Positions 5,221 to 5,631 of a stretch of 5,631 nucleotides of DNA are shown here, piece by piece. How positions within the stretch are numbered: position 1 is the stretch's first letter; every line of letters starts with the position of its first letter. The notes under the pieces are model-generated. The model had not been told where the DNA came from and ran no database searches. It saw nothing but the letters and a program-made list of their open reading frames with translations. Where the stretch lies: positions 1 through 5,631 of the forward strand of contig CAKZMS010000658.1 in NCBI GenBank assembly GCA_937128785.1. The letters run 5' to 3'. Position numbers and translations under genes: made by a program. This DNA comes from an uncultured Opitutaceae bacterium (GTDB taxonomy: Bacteria > Verrucomicrobiota > Verrucomicrobiia > Opitutales > Opitutaceae).

Positions 5221-5631
5221 ACCTGCAAACATGGTACCCAATTTTGAAAACTTGTCGGGATCCACGACCAGATCCATCCAATTTGTGTACCGGACGTCGT
5301 CACTGGACTCACCCACGCCCATCCATTTGATCATTTCAATATCAGGGGAACCATTGGTACTGCCAACATTGGTCGTATGGCCATACCGATTTGTTTGGGT
5401 CAGAGTCACCCCGTCCCAAACAAGGTTCCACTCTTGGTACTCGCCCGCGTAACGGTAAATGATCAGGGTATCATCACCGCCCGCATCGGTAATCGTCACC
5501 GTATCCCCGGTCCGTCCGTCGACCGAAAATACGTCATCGCCAAGCCCGCCTTCCAAGGTATCATTCCCAGTACCACCATGGAGTGCGTCCGCACCTGCGC
5601 CGCCGTCCATATCGTCGTCACCTTCGTAGCC
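4858..5631 (-). CDS. RTX/hemolysin-type calcium-binding repeat protein, fragment open at right edge
   Basis: The minus-strand frame is open through the right edge (it reads GYEGDDD before the Met at 5608-5610), so that Met is internal. Glycine/aspartate nonapeptides GGAGADALH, GGTGNDTLE and GGLGDDVFS are clear Ca2+-binding RTX units (Met = 1, residues 3-29). A beta-rich spacer with IEMIKWMG (91-98) follows, then weaker units FAGSNGADTITV, IYGNGGDDVIIL and AGAGNDYVVVL (to about 185). Such proteins are usually secreted by type I systems and fold on binding calcium outside the cell. Authentic RTX sequence ends near 5056; the frame then runs antisense through the MFS gene to a TAG at 4858-4860, so the last 60 or so residues are artefactual. 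GC of about 47-48% differs from the rest of the window. Function beyond calcium binding is unknown; it could belong to a larger adhesin, protease or surface protein. Confidence 0.8.
   Translation of the reverse strand, partial: GYEGDDDMDGGAGADALHGGTGNDTLEGGLGDDVFSVDGRTGDTVTITDAGGDDTLIIYRYAGEYQEWNLVWDGVTLTQTNRYGHTTNVGSTNGSPDIEMIKWMGVGESSDDVRYTNWMDLVVDPDKFSKLGTMFAGSNGADTITVPDLDPANESAHFGFIYGNGGDDVIILVEQFGHYTEAGAGNDYVVVLDTDDTGDDEETAPGDGIHHPHKNDGHEGEDQELSGSVDRNGRGAFIGGEPTGHHLVVRRIRWGLE
5035..5058. other. Breakpoint joining MFS gene to oppositely oriented RTX gene
   Basis: Left of about 5055 the + strand encodes MFS TM6; right of 5056 the minus strand encodes RTX repeats. At 5035-5055 both readings look plausible: + strand gives IITGIVSI-like membrane residues and the minus strand gives DTDDTGD, so the exact join cannot be placed better than about 20 nt. 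No IS end, target duplication or tRNA is visible. GC falls from about 62% (4801-4860) to about 47% (5101-5160). Confidence 0.75.

Noticed and set aside
5120..5452. Plus-strand 110-aa frame in the right part
   Set aside because: It is antisense to the RTX-encoding strand, which has clear GGxGxD repeats.

Overview
The first 5.05 kb reads as a glycan-degradation stretch with every gene on the + strand. In order it holds a GH29 alpha-L-fucosidase cut by the left edge, a secreted S1-type sulfatase, an enolase-superfamily sugar-acid dehydratase, and the first half of an ACS-type MFS sugar-acid transporter. GC is about 60%, there are no recognisable Shine-Dalgarno sequences, and the intergenic gaps carry short dispersed repeats. 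Together with the sulfatase/fucosidase pairing, this suggests a PVC-group bacterium, most likely a Verrucomicrobium that feeds on sulfated, fucose- or galactose-containing polysaccharide. That assignment is inference; no rRNA or marker gene is present.

Layout: fucosidase to 1192; strong hairpin terminator at 1239-1270; sulfatase 1364-2848; a 304-bp gap with a small hairpin and repeat copy A; dehydratase 3153-4334; a 193-bp gap made almost entirely of repeats (a 14-bp inverted repeat that includes the stop codon, repeat copy B, a GCCGA-type hairpin, and four 7-bp CGTAAWT units ending 3 bp before the next ATG); then the MFS gene from 4528.

Taken together, the fucosidase would remove terminal alpha-L-fucose (or L-galactose), the exported sulfatase would strip sulfate esters, the MFS protein would import an aldonate or similar acid, and the dehydratase would convert it to a 2-keto-3-deoxy acid. 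The specific sugar is not proven.

Near 5055 the sequence changes abruptly. MFS similarity stops in the sixth membrane segment. From there to the right edge the minus strand encodes an unrelated RTX/hemolysin-type calcium-binding protein, and local GC drops from about 62% to about 47-48%. Neither gene is intact at the join. This is either an assembly chimera or a real recombination breakpoint, and it is the most important point to check. I found no convincing new defence, RNA or mobile system; the most unusual structure is the repeat mosaic between the genes.
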